The notes below the pieces were generated by a model, which was not told the origin of the DNA, searched no databases, and worked only from the letters and a program-made list of their open reading frames with translations. Shown in pieces: positions 14,550 to 23,508 of a DNA stretch of 64,000 bases; position 1 is the first letter of the stretch; the number at the start of each line of letters is the position of its first letter. Source of the stretch: Anaerovibrio slackiae (GTDB lineage Bacteria; Bacillota; Negativicutes; Selenomonadales; Selenomonadaceae); the NCBI RefSeq assembly GCF_009695585.1, contig NZ_VUNR01000008.1, positions 1 to 64,000 on the forward strand, read 5' to 3'. The translations under genes were made by a program, and so were the position numbers.

Positions 14550-17408
14550 ATGAAGAAGAAATGCCGGTGGACATGGGCTGGCAGGCTGGGGTGGATTTTT
14601 GGTTTCTGCGGGGCAATCTGGCTGTGGGCGGCGTGGCTGCTGCCCACGGCTGTTTCGCCTGCAACGGTGGCTGTTAGTGGCAGCAGGGTGACAGAGGGCA
14701 ATTATCAGCAGAAGATCGTCCGGGTGGCGTATTATCAGGAGCCTGACTGGCAGGAGGGGGCCGGCGAGGGGAATGTGAAGCGGGGCTACTGCTATGAGTA
14801 TTATCAGCGGCTGGCTCCTTATGCCAATTGGCGATATGAGTATGTGTACGGCTCCTTCCCGGAGCTGTATAAGATGTTCCTGCAGGGGGAGATTGATGTT
14901 TTTGCAGGGCTGTCCTGGACGGAGGAGCGTACCGGGCAGTTTCTGTATCCGGAGCTGCCCATGGGACAGGCACAGTACATCTTCCTGAAGCGCAGCGGGG
15001 ACAGCTCCATAACGGAAGATCCTGCGTCCTTTAACGGCAAGCGGCTGGGCACGGTGGCAGGCATCGTGGAGAGCAGCCTGAGGGAGTTTGTGAAGCAGCA
15101 GCACCTTCGGACGGAGGTGCTGGCCTATGGCAATACGGGGGCCGCCATTGCCGCCCTGCAGGAGGGGACGGTGGATGCGGTGCTGGGAGAGCCCAGCATC
15201 GGGGTTATTGCCAATACCGGCCTGGAGTCCTTTGTCAGTGTCGGCACCAAGGATTTTTATCTCTGCGTGACAGCCGGCAGGGAGGATTTGCTGCAGGACC
15301 TGAATTATGCCCAGGAAAGCCTGCATCAGGTAATGCCTGCGCTGACCAAGCAGCTGGGGGACAAGTATTTTCGCCGCTCCAATGTTTCAGCAACCCTGAC
15401 GGCAGGAGAAAAGAAGTGGGTGGCGGAGCACGATATGCTGCGGGTGGGCATACTGAGCAATTATATGCCTTTTTCCGGCACGGATGAGCACGGCATGGCA
15501 ACGGGCATCGTCAAGGAAATCCTGCCGGAAATGATGAAGCTGCTGGGGCTGGGGGAGAAAATCCAGGTTACCTACAGGAGCTATAGCAGCATTTCCAACA
15601 TGGCGGAGGACTTGCATAAAGGGGAGCTGGATGTGATTTTCCCGGTGTTCAGCGACATGTGGGTGGCAGAGCAGTACGGCCTGGCAGGTACGGCGGATGT
15701 GGTCAGCATGGGCTCTGATTTTGTCTACGCCGGTGAGTACGCCAAGGCGAAGGAACGGAAAATCGCCGTGGTGCGGGGCAACTACATGCAGCTGGCAGCC
15801 AGCCGCTCCATCTATCCCGAGGCGGAGATTTTGTTCTACGATACGATAGAGGGCTGCCTGGATGCGGTGAAATACGGCGGTGCAGGCGGCACGCTGCTGA
15901 ACGGCATGCGTACCTATCCCCTGCTGCGGCAGGGCAGGTACAAGATGCTGAATGTGTCCCCTACTTCGGAAATAGCTATGCTGGGCTTTGGCGTGGCAGG
16001 GGGCTCGGCGGAGCTCCTGAACCTTTTGAACCGGGGCGTGAGCCTGCTGCCGGATGATTATGTCATGGTGAATATCAGGACATATGAGCAGGATATGTAT
16101 GAGTACACCCTGGCGGATTTCTTTGCGGAGTATCAGTTTCTGGTGATTTTTATCCTGAGCCTGATTGCGGTGCTGGCTGTAGCAGTAGCGGTCATGTATG
16201 TCCGGGCAGCCAGGACGGAGAAGAAGACCCACTATGTGCTGCAGAGGGCGCTGGAGCAGGCCGAGGAAGGCAGCCGTGCCAAGACAAATTTCCTCTTTAA
16301 TATGTCCCATGATATCAGGACGCCTATGAATGCCATCCTGGGCTTTACGGAGCTTTTGAAGAAGAACAAGGACAAGCCGGAGCTGGTTAATGACTATGTG
16401 GCGAAAATTCAGTCCTCGGGGGATTTTCTGCTGAGCCTCATCAATAACGTGCTGGAGATGGCTCGGATTGAGAGCGGCCAGGAAACCCTGTCCGAGGAAG
16501 TCATCAACGTGCATGAGCTGGTGAAGAATGTCCGGGCGGTCTTTGAGGCAAGCCTCAGGGCAAAGAACCTGATTTTGCAGACTAAAGTGCTGGTGGAGCA
16601 TCCCGATGCCTATGTTGATACCACCAAGGTACGGCAGATTTTCCTGAACCTTCTCAGCAATGCGGTGAAGTATACGCCGTCCGGGGGCAAGATATGGCTG
16701 GAAATCAGGGAGCAGCACTCGGATTGGCAGGGCTACGGCAGGTTCCAGATTGAGGTCAGGGACACGGGCATCGGCATGTCGGAGGAATTTCTGCCCCATA
16801 TCTTTGACGAGTTTTCCCGTGCCAGGAATACTACGGAGTCCAAGATTATCGGCACCGGCCTGGGCATGCCTATCGTCAAGAAGCTGGTGGACCTGATGGG
16901 CGGCTCCATTCAGGTGGAAAGCCAGGCGGGCAGGGGCACGACCTTTAGAATAGTTGTGTATTTCCGGCTGGCAGAGCAGCAGAATAGCGAGCAGGAGGAA
17001 AATGCGGCCGGGCAGCTGGCTGACCTTCGGGACAGGCACATCCTGCTGGCGGAGGACAACGACCTGAATGCGGAGATTGCCATAGCCATCCTGACGGAGA
17101 TGGGCTGCCAGGTGGACAGGGCATGTGACGGGCTGGAGTGCGTGGACATGCTGGCGAAGGCGGCATCGGATTATTATGACCTGGTGCTCATGGATGTGCA
17201 GATGCCTAACATGAACGGCTTGCAGGCAACAGGTGCCATACGCAGCATGACTGATGAGGCCAAGGCAAAGATACCGATTGTTGCCATGACTGCCAACGCT
17301 TTTGAGGAAGACAGGAAAAAGTGCCTGGAGGCAGGTATGAACGACCATCTGGGCAAGCCCATTGATGTGGCGATTATGCTGCAGGTGATTGCCAGATATG
17401 TAAAATAA
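14550..17408 (+). CDS. Hybrid sensor histidine kinase with two periplasmic solute-binding domains (BvgS/EvgS-like)
   Basis: The 952-residue protein begins with a membrane anchor (about 11-33). Two consecutive bacterial extracellular solute-binding type 3 domains follow, at about 50-265 (KIVRVAYYQEPDWQEG onward) and about 290-510 (HDMLRVGILSNYMPFSG onward). A second membrane helix (YQFLVIFILSLIAVLAVAVA) comes next. The cytoplasmic part has a HisKA domain with phospho-acceptor H587 (NMSHDIRTPMNAI), an HATPase domain (NLLSNAVKYT, DTGIGMSEE) and a receiver domain from about 828 with phospho-acceptor D882 (LMDVQMPNM). There is no Hpt domain and no output regulator gene next to it, so the phosphorelay partner lies elsewhere. 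The ligand is likely an amino acid or similar small molecule, by family analogy. Confidence 0.9.
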   Translation: MKKKCRWTWAGRLGWIFGFCGAIWLWAAWLLPTAVSPATVAVSGSRVTEGNYQQKIVRVAYYQEPDWQEGAGEGNVKRGYCYEYYQRLAPYANWRYEYVYGSFPELYKMFLQGEIDVFAGLSWTEERTGQFLYPELPMGQAQYIFLKRSGDSSITEDPASFNGKRLGTVAGIVESSLREFVKQQHLRTEVLAYGNTGAAIAALQEGTVDAVLGEPSIGVIANTGLESFVSVGTKDFYLCVTAGREDLLQDLNYAQESLHQVMPALTKQLGDKYFRRSNVSATLTAGEKKWVAEHDMLRVGILSNYMPFSGTDEHGMATGIVKEILPEMMKLLGLGEKIQVTYRSYSSISNMAEDLHKGELDVIFPVFSDMWVAEQYGLAGTADVVSMGSDFVYAGEYAKAKERKIAVVRGNYMQLAASRSIYPEAEILFYDTIEGCLDAVKYGGAGGTLLNGMRTYPLLRQGRYKMLNVSPTSEIAMLGFGVAGGSAELLNLLNRGVSLLPDDYVMVNIRTYEQDMYEYTLADFFAEYQFLVIFILSLIAVLAVAVAVMYVRAARTEKKTHYVLQRALEQAEEGSRAKTNFLFNMSHDIRTPMNAILGFTELLKKNKDKPELVNDYVAKIQSSGDFLLSLINNVLEMARIESGQETLSEEVINVHELVKNVRAVFEASLRAKNLILQTKVLVEHPDAYVDTTKVRQIFLNLLSNAVKYTPSGGKIWLEIREQHSDWQGYGRFQIEVRDTGIGMSEEFLPHIFDEFSRARNTTESKIIGTGLGMPIVKKLVDLMGGSIQVESQAGRGTTFRIVVYFRLAEQQNSEQEENAAGQLADLRDRHILLAEDNDLNAEIAIAILTEMGCQVDRACDGLECVDMLAKAASDYYDLVLMDVQMPNMNGLQATGAIRSMTDEAKAKIPIVAMTANAFEEDRKKCLEAGMNDHLGKPIDVAIMLQVIARYVK

Positions 17409-17478
17409 GCTGCAAATAAAATAAGCTTCATAGGTTTCATAAGCTTTACAAGGACGGCTATTGTTCTTGTGGCGGATT

Positions 17479-17519
17479 ATCCCCTTTGTCAGACAGAAGG
17501 CGGCAGAGGGGATTTTTTA
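17479..17519 (+). terminator. Terminator after the sensor kinase
   Basis: ATCCCCTTT pairs with AGAGGGGAT across a loop of about 17 bases and is followed by TTTTTT. It isolates the kinase from the suf operon. Confidence 0.7.
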
Positions 17520-17586
17520 TTGGGGAGAATGGGTGAGAGGATTTTATTGAGAGAGGCATCAGAGGGGGCTTTAGGTCGGCAACGGG

Positions 17587-17617
17587 AATAATTCCGATAA
17601 ATTTCCTCGGGATTATT
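17587..17617 (+). promoter_or_regulatory. Inverted-repeat operator of the suf operon (Rrf2/IscR-type candidate)
   Basis: AATAATTCCGA and TCGGGATTATT are inverted arms matching at 10 of 11 positions with a 9-base spacer. The TCCGA/TCGGGA core and spacing resemble operators of Rrf2-family iron-sulfur repressors. The right arm overlaps the -35 hexamer by two bases, which predicts repression. No rrf2 gene is present in the window. Confidence 0.6.
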
Positions 17618-17644
17618 GACAAGGGTTATTCATACTCTTATAAT
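17616..17644 (+). promoter_or_regulatory. Promoter of the suf operon
   Basis: A consensus sigma-A promoter: TTGACA and TATAAT with a 17-base spacer. It lies about 115 bases upstream of sufC and leaves an AT-rich 5' leader in which I see no further structure. Confidence 0.85.
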
Positions 17645-17762
17645 AGGTAATAGTAATTCTGAGTAATTTAGTAAGAAATAACATTGCGTGATTTATCTTT
17701 ATTTTTTGTCGTTGGTATTGTGTATTGACTATTGTTAGTTTTGTGTATTAGGAGAGTTTGTT

Positions 17763-18518
17763 ATGAGCAAGAAGTTATTGGAAATCAGGGATTTGCGTGC
17801 AGGGGTGGCTGACAGGCAGGACAAGGGTGAAATCCTGCAGGGGTTAGACCTGGAGATTAATGCAGGCGAAATCCATGTTATTCTGGGGCCTAACGGCTCC
17901 GGCAAGTCAACGCTGATGAACGTGATTATGGGGCACCCGAAGTATGAGGTGACCGGCGGCAGTATCGGCTTCGAGGGGGAGGATTTGCAGGTGCTGAAGA
18001 CTTTTGAGCGTGCCCGCAGGGGGATTTTCCTGTCCTTCCAGAACCCGGAGGAAATCCCGGGCATCACGGTGGAGAACATGCTCCGCGCCTCCCGGCAGGC
18101 CGTTACCGGCAAGCCGGTGAAAATCATGAAGTTCCGCAAGGAGCTGAAGGCTGCCATGGAGGAGTTGCAGATTGAGCCGGAGTACGCCGGGCGGTATATG
18201 AACGTGGGCTTTTCCGGCGGCGAGAAGAAGCGCAACGAGATTTTGCAGCTGCTGCTTCTGAATCCGAAGCTGGCGCTTTTGGATGAAACTGATTCAGGGC
18301 TGGACGTGGATGCGGTGCAGATTGTGTCCAGCGGCGTCAGGAAGTTCCACAATGAGGAGAATGCCTGCCTGATTATCACCCACAACACCCGTATTCTGGA
18401 ACAGCTTTCCGTGGACAGGGTGCATGTGCTTTTGAACGGACGGATTGTGGAGGAAGGCGGTTCTGAGCTGATTGAGAAGATTGACAGGGAAGGCTTCGGC
18501 TTTTTGAAGCAGGATTGA
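17763..18518 (+). CDS. sufC: Fe-S cluster assembly ATPase SufC
   Basis: The 251-residue ABC-type ATPase has Walker A GPNGSGKST, the signature FSGGEKKRNE and Walker B LALLDETDSGLD. The last two are the characteristic SufC forms of these motifs. SufC hydrolyses ATP in the SufBCD scaffold complex that builds clusters in the cytoplasm. AGGAG precedes the ATG. It is first of five genes (sufC-B-D-S-U), the Firmicute order with sufC leading. The SufB start lies 12 bases downstream. Confidence 0.95.
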   Translation: MSKKLLEIRDLRAGVADRQDKGEILQGLDLEINAGEIHVILGPNGSGKSTLMNVIMGHPKYEVTGGSIGFEGEDLQVLKTFERARRGIFLSFQNPEEIPGITVENMLRASRQAVTGKPVKIMKFRKELKAAMEELQIEPEYAGRYMNVGFSGGEKKRNEILQLLLLNPKLALLDETDSGLDVDAVQIVSSGVRKFHNEENACLIITHNTRILEQLSVDRVHVLLNGRIVEEGGSELIEKIDREGFGFLKQD

Positions 18519-18529
18519 GAGGCAGGACT

Positions 18530-19939
18530 ATGGAAAACAGGAAAAAGACCTTTGTGGAGGATATTGAGCGTACCCTCTACGATATCAGGAATGAGGACCG
18601 TTCTGCCTACAAGTCCCAGGCAGGGCTGACGGAGGCGGTAGTGCGGGATATTTCCGCCAGGAAGCATGACCCGGAGTGGATGCTGGAACGCCGTTTGGAA
18701 TCACTGAAGGTGTACAACAGCCTGAGGCTTCCTACCTGGGGGCCGGATTTGTCTGAGCTGAATATTGAGGAGATTGTGACCTATGTGCAGCCGGATGCTA
18801 AAATGGCTGGTAGATGGGAGGATGTGCCGGAGGATATCAAGTCCACCTTTGATCGGCTGGGCATTCCAGAGGCGGAGAAGGTGTCCCTGGCAGGCGTAGG
18901 TGCCCAGTATGACTCCGAGGTGGTGTATCACAGCATTCAGGACAGCCTTATCCAGCAGGGTGTGGTATATACTGACATGGAAACGGCATTACGGGAGTAC
19001 GAGCCCATTGTCAAGGAGCATTTTATGCGGCTGGTGCCGCCCAAGGACCACAAGTTTGCGGCGCTCCATGGGGCGGTGTGGTCAGGTGGCTCCTTTGTCT
19101 ATGTGCCGGAAGGGGTGCATGTGGATATTCCTTTGCAGTCCTATTTCCGCCTGAATGCGGCAGGGGCAGGGCAGTTCGAGCATACGCTGATTATTTTGGA
19201 AAAAAATTCCAGCCTGCACTTTATTGAGGGGTGCAGTGCGCCAAAATACAACGTGACCAACCTCCATGCAGGCTGCGTGGAGCTGTTTGTGGGGGAGGGG
19301 GCAAGGCTCCGCTACTCCACCATCGAGAACTGGTCCCGGAATATGATGAATTTGAATACCAAGAGGGCCCTGGTGGAGAAGGACGGTATTATTGAGTGGG
19401 TGTCCGGTTCCTTTGGCTCCCATGTGTCCATGCTGTATCCATGCAGCATTCTCCACGGGGAGCATGCCCGTTGCGAGTTTACCGGCGTGACCTTTGCTTC
19501 CAAGGGGCAGAACCTGGATACCGGTGCCAGCGTGATTCATGCGGCACCGTACACTTCGGCCAATATCAGCACCAGGACCATCTCCAAGGCAGGGGGCAAG
19601 GCAACCTACAGAAGTGCTGTGAAGGTGACGCCAAATGCCCACCATGCCAAGTGCTCCGTCAACTGCGAGTCACTGATGCTGGATGATATTTCCCGCTCCG
19701 ATACCCTGCCGGTAATGGATATTCAGGGGGACGAGGCGGATATCGGCCATGAGGCCACCATCGGCCGCATCAGCGAGGAGGCGGTGTTCTACCTTATGAG
19801 CCGCGGCATCAGTGAGGAGGAGGCGCGGGCCATGATTGTCCGGGGCTTTGTGGAGCCTATTGCCAAGGAGCTGCCCCTGGAGTATGCGGTGGAGATGAAC
19901 AACCTGATTAATATTGAGCTGGAAGGCACAATGGGCTGA
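18530..19939 (+). CDS. sufB: Fe-S cluster assembly scaffold SufB
   Basis: The 469-residue beta-helix scaffold protein shows SufB landmarks: AALHGAVWSGGSFVYVPEGV, EGCSAPKYNVTNLHAGCVELF, NCESLMLDDISRSDTLPVM and the C-terminal GHEATIGRISEEAVFYLMSR. SufB and SufD form the core on which a cluster is assembled, with SufC dimerising on the sides. The start at 18530 is chosen for GAGAGGCAGGACT upstream. An in-frame start at 18515 would overlap sufC. The usual cysteines CSAPKY and NCES are retained. Confidence 0.95.
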   Translation: MENRKKTFVEDIERTLYDIRNEDRSAYKSQAGLTEAVVRDISARKHDPEWMLERRLESLKVYNSLRLPTWGPDLSELNIEEIVTYVQPDAKMAGRWEDVPEDIKSTFDRLGIPEAEKVSLAGVGAQYDSEVVYHSIQDSLIQQGVVYTDMETALREYEPIVKEHFMRLVPPKDHKFAALHGAVWSGGSFVYVPEGVHVDIPLQSYFRLNAAGAGQFEHTLIILEKNSSLHFIEGCSAPKYNVTNLHAGCVELFVGEGARLRYSTIENWSRNMMNLNTKRALVEKDGIIEWVSGSFGSHVSMLYPCSILHGEHARCEFTGVTFASKGQNLDTGASVIHAAPYTSANISTRTISKAGGKATYRSAVKVTPNAHHAKCSVNCESLMLDDISRSDTLPVMDIQGDEADIGHEATIGRISEEAVFYLMSRGISEEEARAMIVRGFVEPIAKELPLEYAVEMNNLINIELEGTMG

Positions 19940-19953
19940 GAAAGGCGTGAGGT

Positions 19954-20799
19954 ATGAAGATGGCAGAAAAGATTTATAGTGAAATCCCGATGCGTACCTG
20001 GCGCTGGCTGGGTGTCAATGAGGCGAGGGTGGCAGATGCTGTTCTTGCCCAGGATATAGATGATGTGCAGTCCCTGTCCGTGGCTGCTGGTGAGAGCCGG
20101 GAGCTGACGGTGGTGTACCGTCAGGAGGGACAGGGCAGGATAGATGTCAAGGTGGCAGAAGGTGGCTCTTTGAAGCTGACAGTGGTGCAGCTGCTGCCTA
20201 CGGACAAGCGGCATGCGAGCCAGGTGGCGGTGGAGCTGGCCAGGGGTGCCCGGCTGGAAGCTGTGGCGGTGGAAGTCGGGGCAGCCAGGTCTGTCAGCAA
20301 GATGGAGGTATTGTTGCAGGGGGATGAGTCCCGTGCCGATGTGCATGTGCTTTACTTTGGTAACGAGGCAAGGCAGCTGGACATGAACTATGTGCTGGTG
20401 CAGGAGGGCAGGCAGACGGAGGCTAACCTCAATGTCTACGGTGCCCTTCTTGGGCAGGCGGACAAGATTTTCCGTGGGACTTTGGACTTCCGGCATGGCT
20501 CCAAGGGCTCCAAGGGCTACGAGAAGGAGCAGGTGATGGTTCTGTCCGGCAAGGTGCGGAACCGCAGCGTGCCCTTGATGCTGTCCGGCGAGGATGCGGT
20601 AGAGGGGCATCATGCTGTTTCCATCGGCAAGATGGATGAGAACAAGCTGTTTTACCTCATGAGCCGGGGGCTGGATATGGCAGAGGCCAGGCGGCTGGTG
20701 GTTGAGGCGGCATTTAACCCGGTGCTGGACAGGATTGGTGACGAGGAGCTTTATGGTGAGCTTGATGATTATATAAAGGAGCGGCTGGCTGATGAGTGA
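19954..20799 (+). CDS. sufD: Fe-S cluster assembly protein SufD
   Basis: The 281-residue SufB-like beta-helix protein is shorter than typical SufD (about 400). The C-terminal half is clear: GALLGQADKIFRGTLDFRHG, KVRNRSVPLMLSGEDAVEGHH and IGKMDENKLFYLMSRGLD. The N-terminal half is reduced. It partners SufB and SufC. AGGCGTGAGGT precedes ATG 19954, and a second ATG six bases later is an alternative start. The stop overlaps the sufS start by 8 bases, which implies translational coupling. Confidence 0.88.
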   Translation: MKMAEKIYSEIPMRTWRWLGVNEARVADAVLAQDIDDVQSLSVAAGESRELTVVYRQEGQGRIDVKVAEGGSLKLTVVQLLPTDKRHASQVAVELARGARLEAVAVEVGAARSVSKMEVLLQGDESRADVHVLYFGNEARQLDMNYVLVQEGRQTEANLNVYGALLGQADKIFRGTLDFRHGSKGSKGYEKEQVMVLSGKVRNRSVPLMLSGEDAVEGHHAVSIGKMDENKLFYLMSRGLDMAEARRLVVEAAFNPVLDRIGDEELYGELDDYIKERLADE

Positions 20800-22045
20800 G
20801 ATTAGTGCAGATAATGCAATTAAGAATTATAAAAAGGACTTTCCCCTGCTGCAGCAGAAGATGCATGACAGGCAGATTGTCTACCTGGATAATGGTGCCA
20901 CCACTCAGAAGCCTGAGTCGGTCATCCATGCCATGTGCAGCTATTATGGCGGCTGCAATGCCAATCCCCACCGGGGAGCTTATGAACTGAGCGTTCGGGC
21001 CACGGATATTTATGAGAATGCCAGGGAGCGGGTAAAGAAGTTTATCAATGCAAGGCACAGCCATGAGATTATCTTTACCAAGAATGCTACGGAGTCATTG
21101 AACCTGATTGCCTACAGCTACGGCATGAGCAATATCGGTGCCGGTGACGAGGTGGTGATTGCCATTTCCGAGCATCATAGCAACCTGGTGCCCTGGCAGC
21201 AGATTTGCCGCCAGAAGGGTGCTGTGCTGAAGTATATCTACCTGGAGGAGGATGGCAATCTTTCCCGGGGGGATATTGAGACGAAAATTACGGACAGGAC
21301 GAAGCTGGTGGCTGTGGCGCAGGTTTCCAACGTGCTGGGACTGGTGAATCCCGTGAAGGAGATTGCTGCCAGGGCCCATAGTGTTGGCGCGGTGATGGTG
21401 GTGGACGGCTCCCAGTCCGTGCCGCACATCAAGGTGGATGTGCAGGATATGGATGCGGATTTCTTCGTCTTTTCCGGTCACAAGATGTTGTCACCGATGG
21501 GAATCGGTGTCCTCTACGGCAAGGAAGCTCTTTTGGATGCAATGCCGCCGTTTTTGATGGGTGGTGACATGATTGACTACGTGGAGGAGCAGGAGACGGA
21601 GTTTGCGCCGCTGCCGGCCAAGTTTGAGGCAGGAACCCAGAATGTGGGCGGTGCGGCAGGGCTGACTGCGGCCATTGATTATCTGGAAAAGGTGGGCTTT
21701 GAGTACGTGGAGTCGGTGGAGCGGGAGCTTATTGACTACGCCCTGCCGAAGCTGAAGGCCATGCCTTATATTGAGCTGTACGGCTGTGATTCCCGGCAGG
21801 ATAACAAGACCGGCATCATCACTTTCAACGTGAAGGATGTGCATCCTCATGATGTGGCTACTATACTGGATGCCCAGGGAGTGGCAATCAGGGCGGGGCA
21901 TCACTGCGCCCAGCCTCTGATGAAGTATCTGGGGCAGAATGCCACCTGCCGCGCCAGCTTTTATTTTTACAATACCAAGGAAGATGTGGACCGCTGGCTG
22001 GAAGCACTGTCCACGGTAAGGGGGGTGCTGGGCTATGCTGAGTAA
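20792..22045 (+). CDS. sufS: Cysteine desulfurase SufS
   Basis: The 417-residue class V aminotransferase-fold, PLP-dependent enzyme has YLDNGATTQKPESVI at the N terminus, ISEHHSNLVPWQ, the PLP-lysine segment FVFSGHKMLSPMGIGVLYG, and the active cysteine in NATCRASFYFYNT. It removes sulfur from cysteine and hands the persulfide to SufU. The coding region overlaps sufD upstream and sufU downstream, so stoichiometric co-translation is likely. Length and motifs match group II desulfurases. Confidence 0.95.
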   Translation: MSEISADNAIKNYKKDFPLLQQKMHDRQIVYLDNGATTQKPESVIHAMCSYYGGCNANPHRGAYELSVRATDIYENARERVKKFINARHSHEIIFTKNATESLNLIAYSYGMSNIGAGDEVVIAISEHHSNLVPWQQICRQKGAVLKYIYLEEDGNLSRGDIETKITDRTKLVAVAQVSNVLGLVNPVKEIAARAHSVGAVMVVDGSQSVPHIKVDVQDMDADFFVFSGHKMLSPMGIGVLYGKEALLDAMPPFLMGGDMIDYVEEQETEFAPLPAKFEAGTQNVGGAAGLTAAIDYLEKVGFEYVESVERELIDYALPKLKAMPYIELYGCDSRQDNKTGIITFNVKDVHPHDVATILDAQGVAIRAGHHCAQPLMKYLGQNATCRASFYFYNTKEDVDRWLEALSTVRGVLGYAE

Positions 22046-22529
22046 TAACCATGCGGACAATCACGCAGGGCTGGGTGGCCTGGGCGGTGTCGGAGGTGCT
22101 GGCGGCATCGGCGGACTGGACAGCATTTACACGGAGCTGATTGCGGAGCATAGCCGCTCTGTGGAGAACAGGCACAGGCTGCAATTTGCTACTGTTTCCC
22201 AGAAGGGCAGGAATCCAAGCTGCGGTGATGAGATCACCCTGGAGCTGCAGGTGGAGGATGGCGTTATCAAGGATGCTGCCTTTACCGGCATCGGCTGTGC
22301 CATTTCCCAGGCATCTACCTCTATCATGATTGACCTTATAAAAGGCGAGCCTGTGGAGCAGGCGCGTCATCTGGCGGATTTGTTCCTGAAGATGATTAAG
22401 GGGGAAATTACTGATGATGACGAGCTGGAGGAACTGGATGAGGCATTGGCACTGAAGAATATCTCCCGGATGCCGGCACGGGTGAAGTGTGCCGTGCTGT
22501 CATGGCGCACTCTCCAAGAAATGATATAA
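22035..22529 (+). CDS. sufU: SufU sulfurtransferase/scaffold with a glycine-rich N-terminal extension
   Basis: The 164-residue IscU-fold protein of the Firmicute SufU type has zinc/persulfide ligands visible as C63 and D65 (NPSCGDE), C88 (GIGCAISQAS) and C152 (RVKCAVLSW). It accepts persulfide from SufS. The first 29 residues are an unusual Gly/Asn/His-rich leader (including GLGGLGGVGGAGGIGG) not part of the usual fold. The start overlaps sufS by 11 bases, and a later start near LDSIYTELI lacks a Met. The TAA stop directly abuts repeat element A. Confidence 0.92.
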   Translation: MLSNNHADNHAGLGGLGGVGGAGGIGGLDSIYTELIAEHSRSVENRHRLQFATVSQKGRNPSCGDEITLELQVEDGVIKDAAFTGIGCAISQASTSIMIDLIKGEPVEQARHLADLFLKMIKGEITDDDELEELDEALALKNISRMPARVKCAVLSWRTLQEMI

Positions 22530-23422
22530 ATTTCAGTTTATCGTCGTGAAGGTACGAGACTTCTAGAACATTAACGGATGAATTTTGTGGGTTTGTGCAC
22601 TCTGTTCAGATTAAAAATGGGCTGAGCGGGACAGCTACCCATAGAAAACACGCTCGCGCTCCTAGTTGTACCTAGCGGATGCTAAGCTCTTGCTGCGCCT
22701 GACGGCTTGCAAGTCGCTAAGCACCGAGGTACAACAAAGGTTTTCTATGGGTACTGTCCTCACTCATCCCTTTCTTTGTCTGAACAGATATAAACAAAAT
22801 GACAGAACCACATACATTATTTGCTACCATAGTGCCCCATACAGCTTTACGAATAAGCCTGAAATAGGGGGGCTGGGAGCTGACGAGACCTGCTACTGCC
22901 AACAACTATGCAAGGCAACCTGCTCTTATAAACAGGCTTGTTTACATGTCACTATATTCTTATGCTAAGGTTAGCAGTTTATCCCATGCAACGTATACTG
23001 TTGGGCTGAAGAATTGTTTACTTGCACTATATGTTATGCAACGGTTGGCAATTGCAAGTTTCGTCAGTCTCCCGGCTCCCCTTTTTCAGGCTTGCTCGTA
23101 AAGTCAGAATTAGTTGCTACAGTTGCATACTAAATTGAATGCAGTTGGATTATTATGTGCATATCTGTTCAGACACAAAGAGGGACAGGTGCGGCATGTA
23201 CCCAAAGAAAACCTTGAGTGCAGCCTCGCTTCTTAGCGAGTGCGAGCGTAAGCGATGCAGGAGCTTAGAAGCGCGAGGCTGTGCTAAGAGCGAGAGCGAG
23301 TTTTCTATGGGTACTGCCGCTACCTGTCCCTTTTAAATGTCTGAACAGAGTCCACGAACTGTCAAACTATTTCATTCAATATATGCTCGTAGTTACAATC
23401 CAGCACTACGACAAACTGAAAT
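22530..23422. repeat. Nested inverted-repeat element, copy A (full length)
   Basis: This 893-bp non-coding element is bounded by ATTTCAGTTTATCGTCGTG and, inverted, GCACTACGACAAACTGAAAT. Moving inward from each end there is: a ~75-bp arm X; a block P bounded by CTGTTCAGA and TCTGAACAG (22602-22787 and 23165-23348); a variable spacer; and arm Y (22844-22900 and inverted 23047-23104, with CTTTACGA..AAGCCTGAAA). A 146-bp core occupies the centre. The right P block contains a long cruciform around GCCTCGCTTCTTAGC. The left P block holds a different hairpin around GTTGTACCT/AGGTACAAC. No convincing ORF or ribosome site is present. The left end directly follows the sufU stop. Confidence 0.85.
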
Positions 23423-23508
23423 CTCATGTACAAGGCTATCGTCAAGGCGTATAATACCAGGTAGAAGATTAATGCTATAAAAAGTTGTAAAAAGCGGGGG
23501 ATATAATC

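Noticed and set aside
15387-17348. Open frame of 653 codons on the minus strand opposite the sensor kinase
   Set aside because: It is antisense to a gene with complete kinase motifs, has no ribosome site, and has a composition (many His, Gln, Arg, Leu) typical of shadow frames.
23139-23336. ORF within repeat element A with a similar ORF in copy D (53290-53511)
   Set aside because: The protein similarity only reflects DNA identity of a palindromic block. There is no ribosome site, and the frame is not kept in copies B and C.
22530-23422. CRISPR array or integron cassette array in the repeat region
   Set aside because: The repeats are inverted and nested rather than regularly spaced direct repeats. 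There is no integrase, attC-like series or cas gene.
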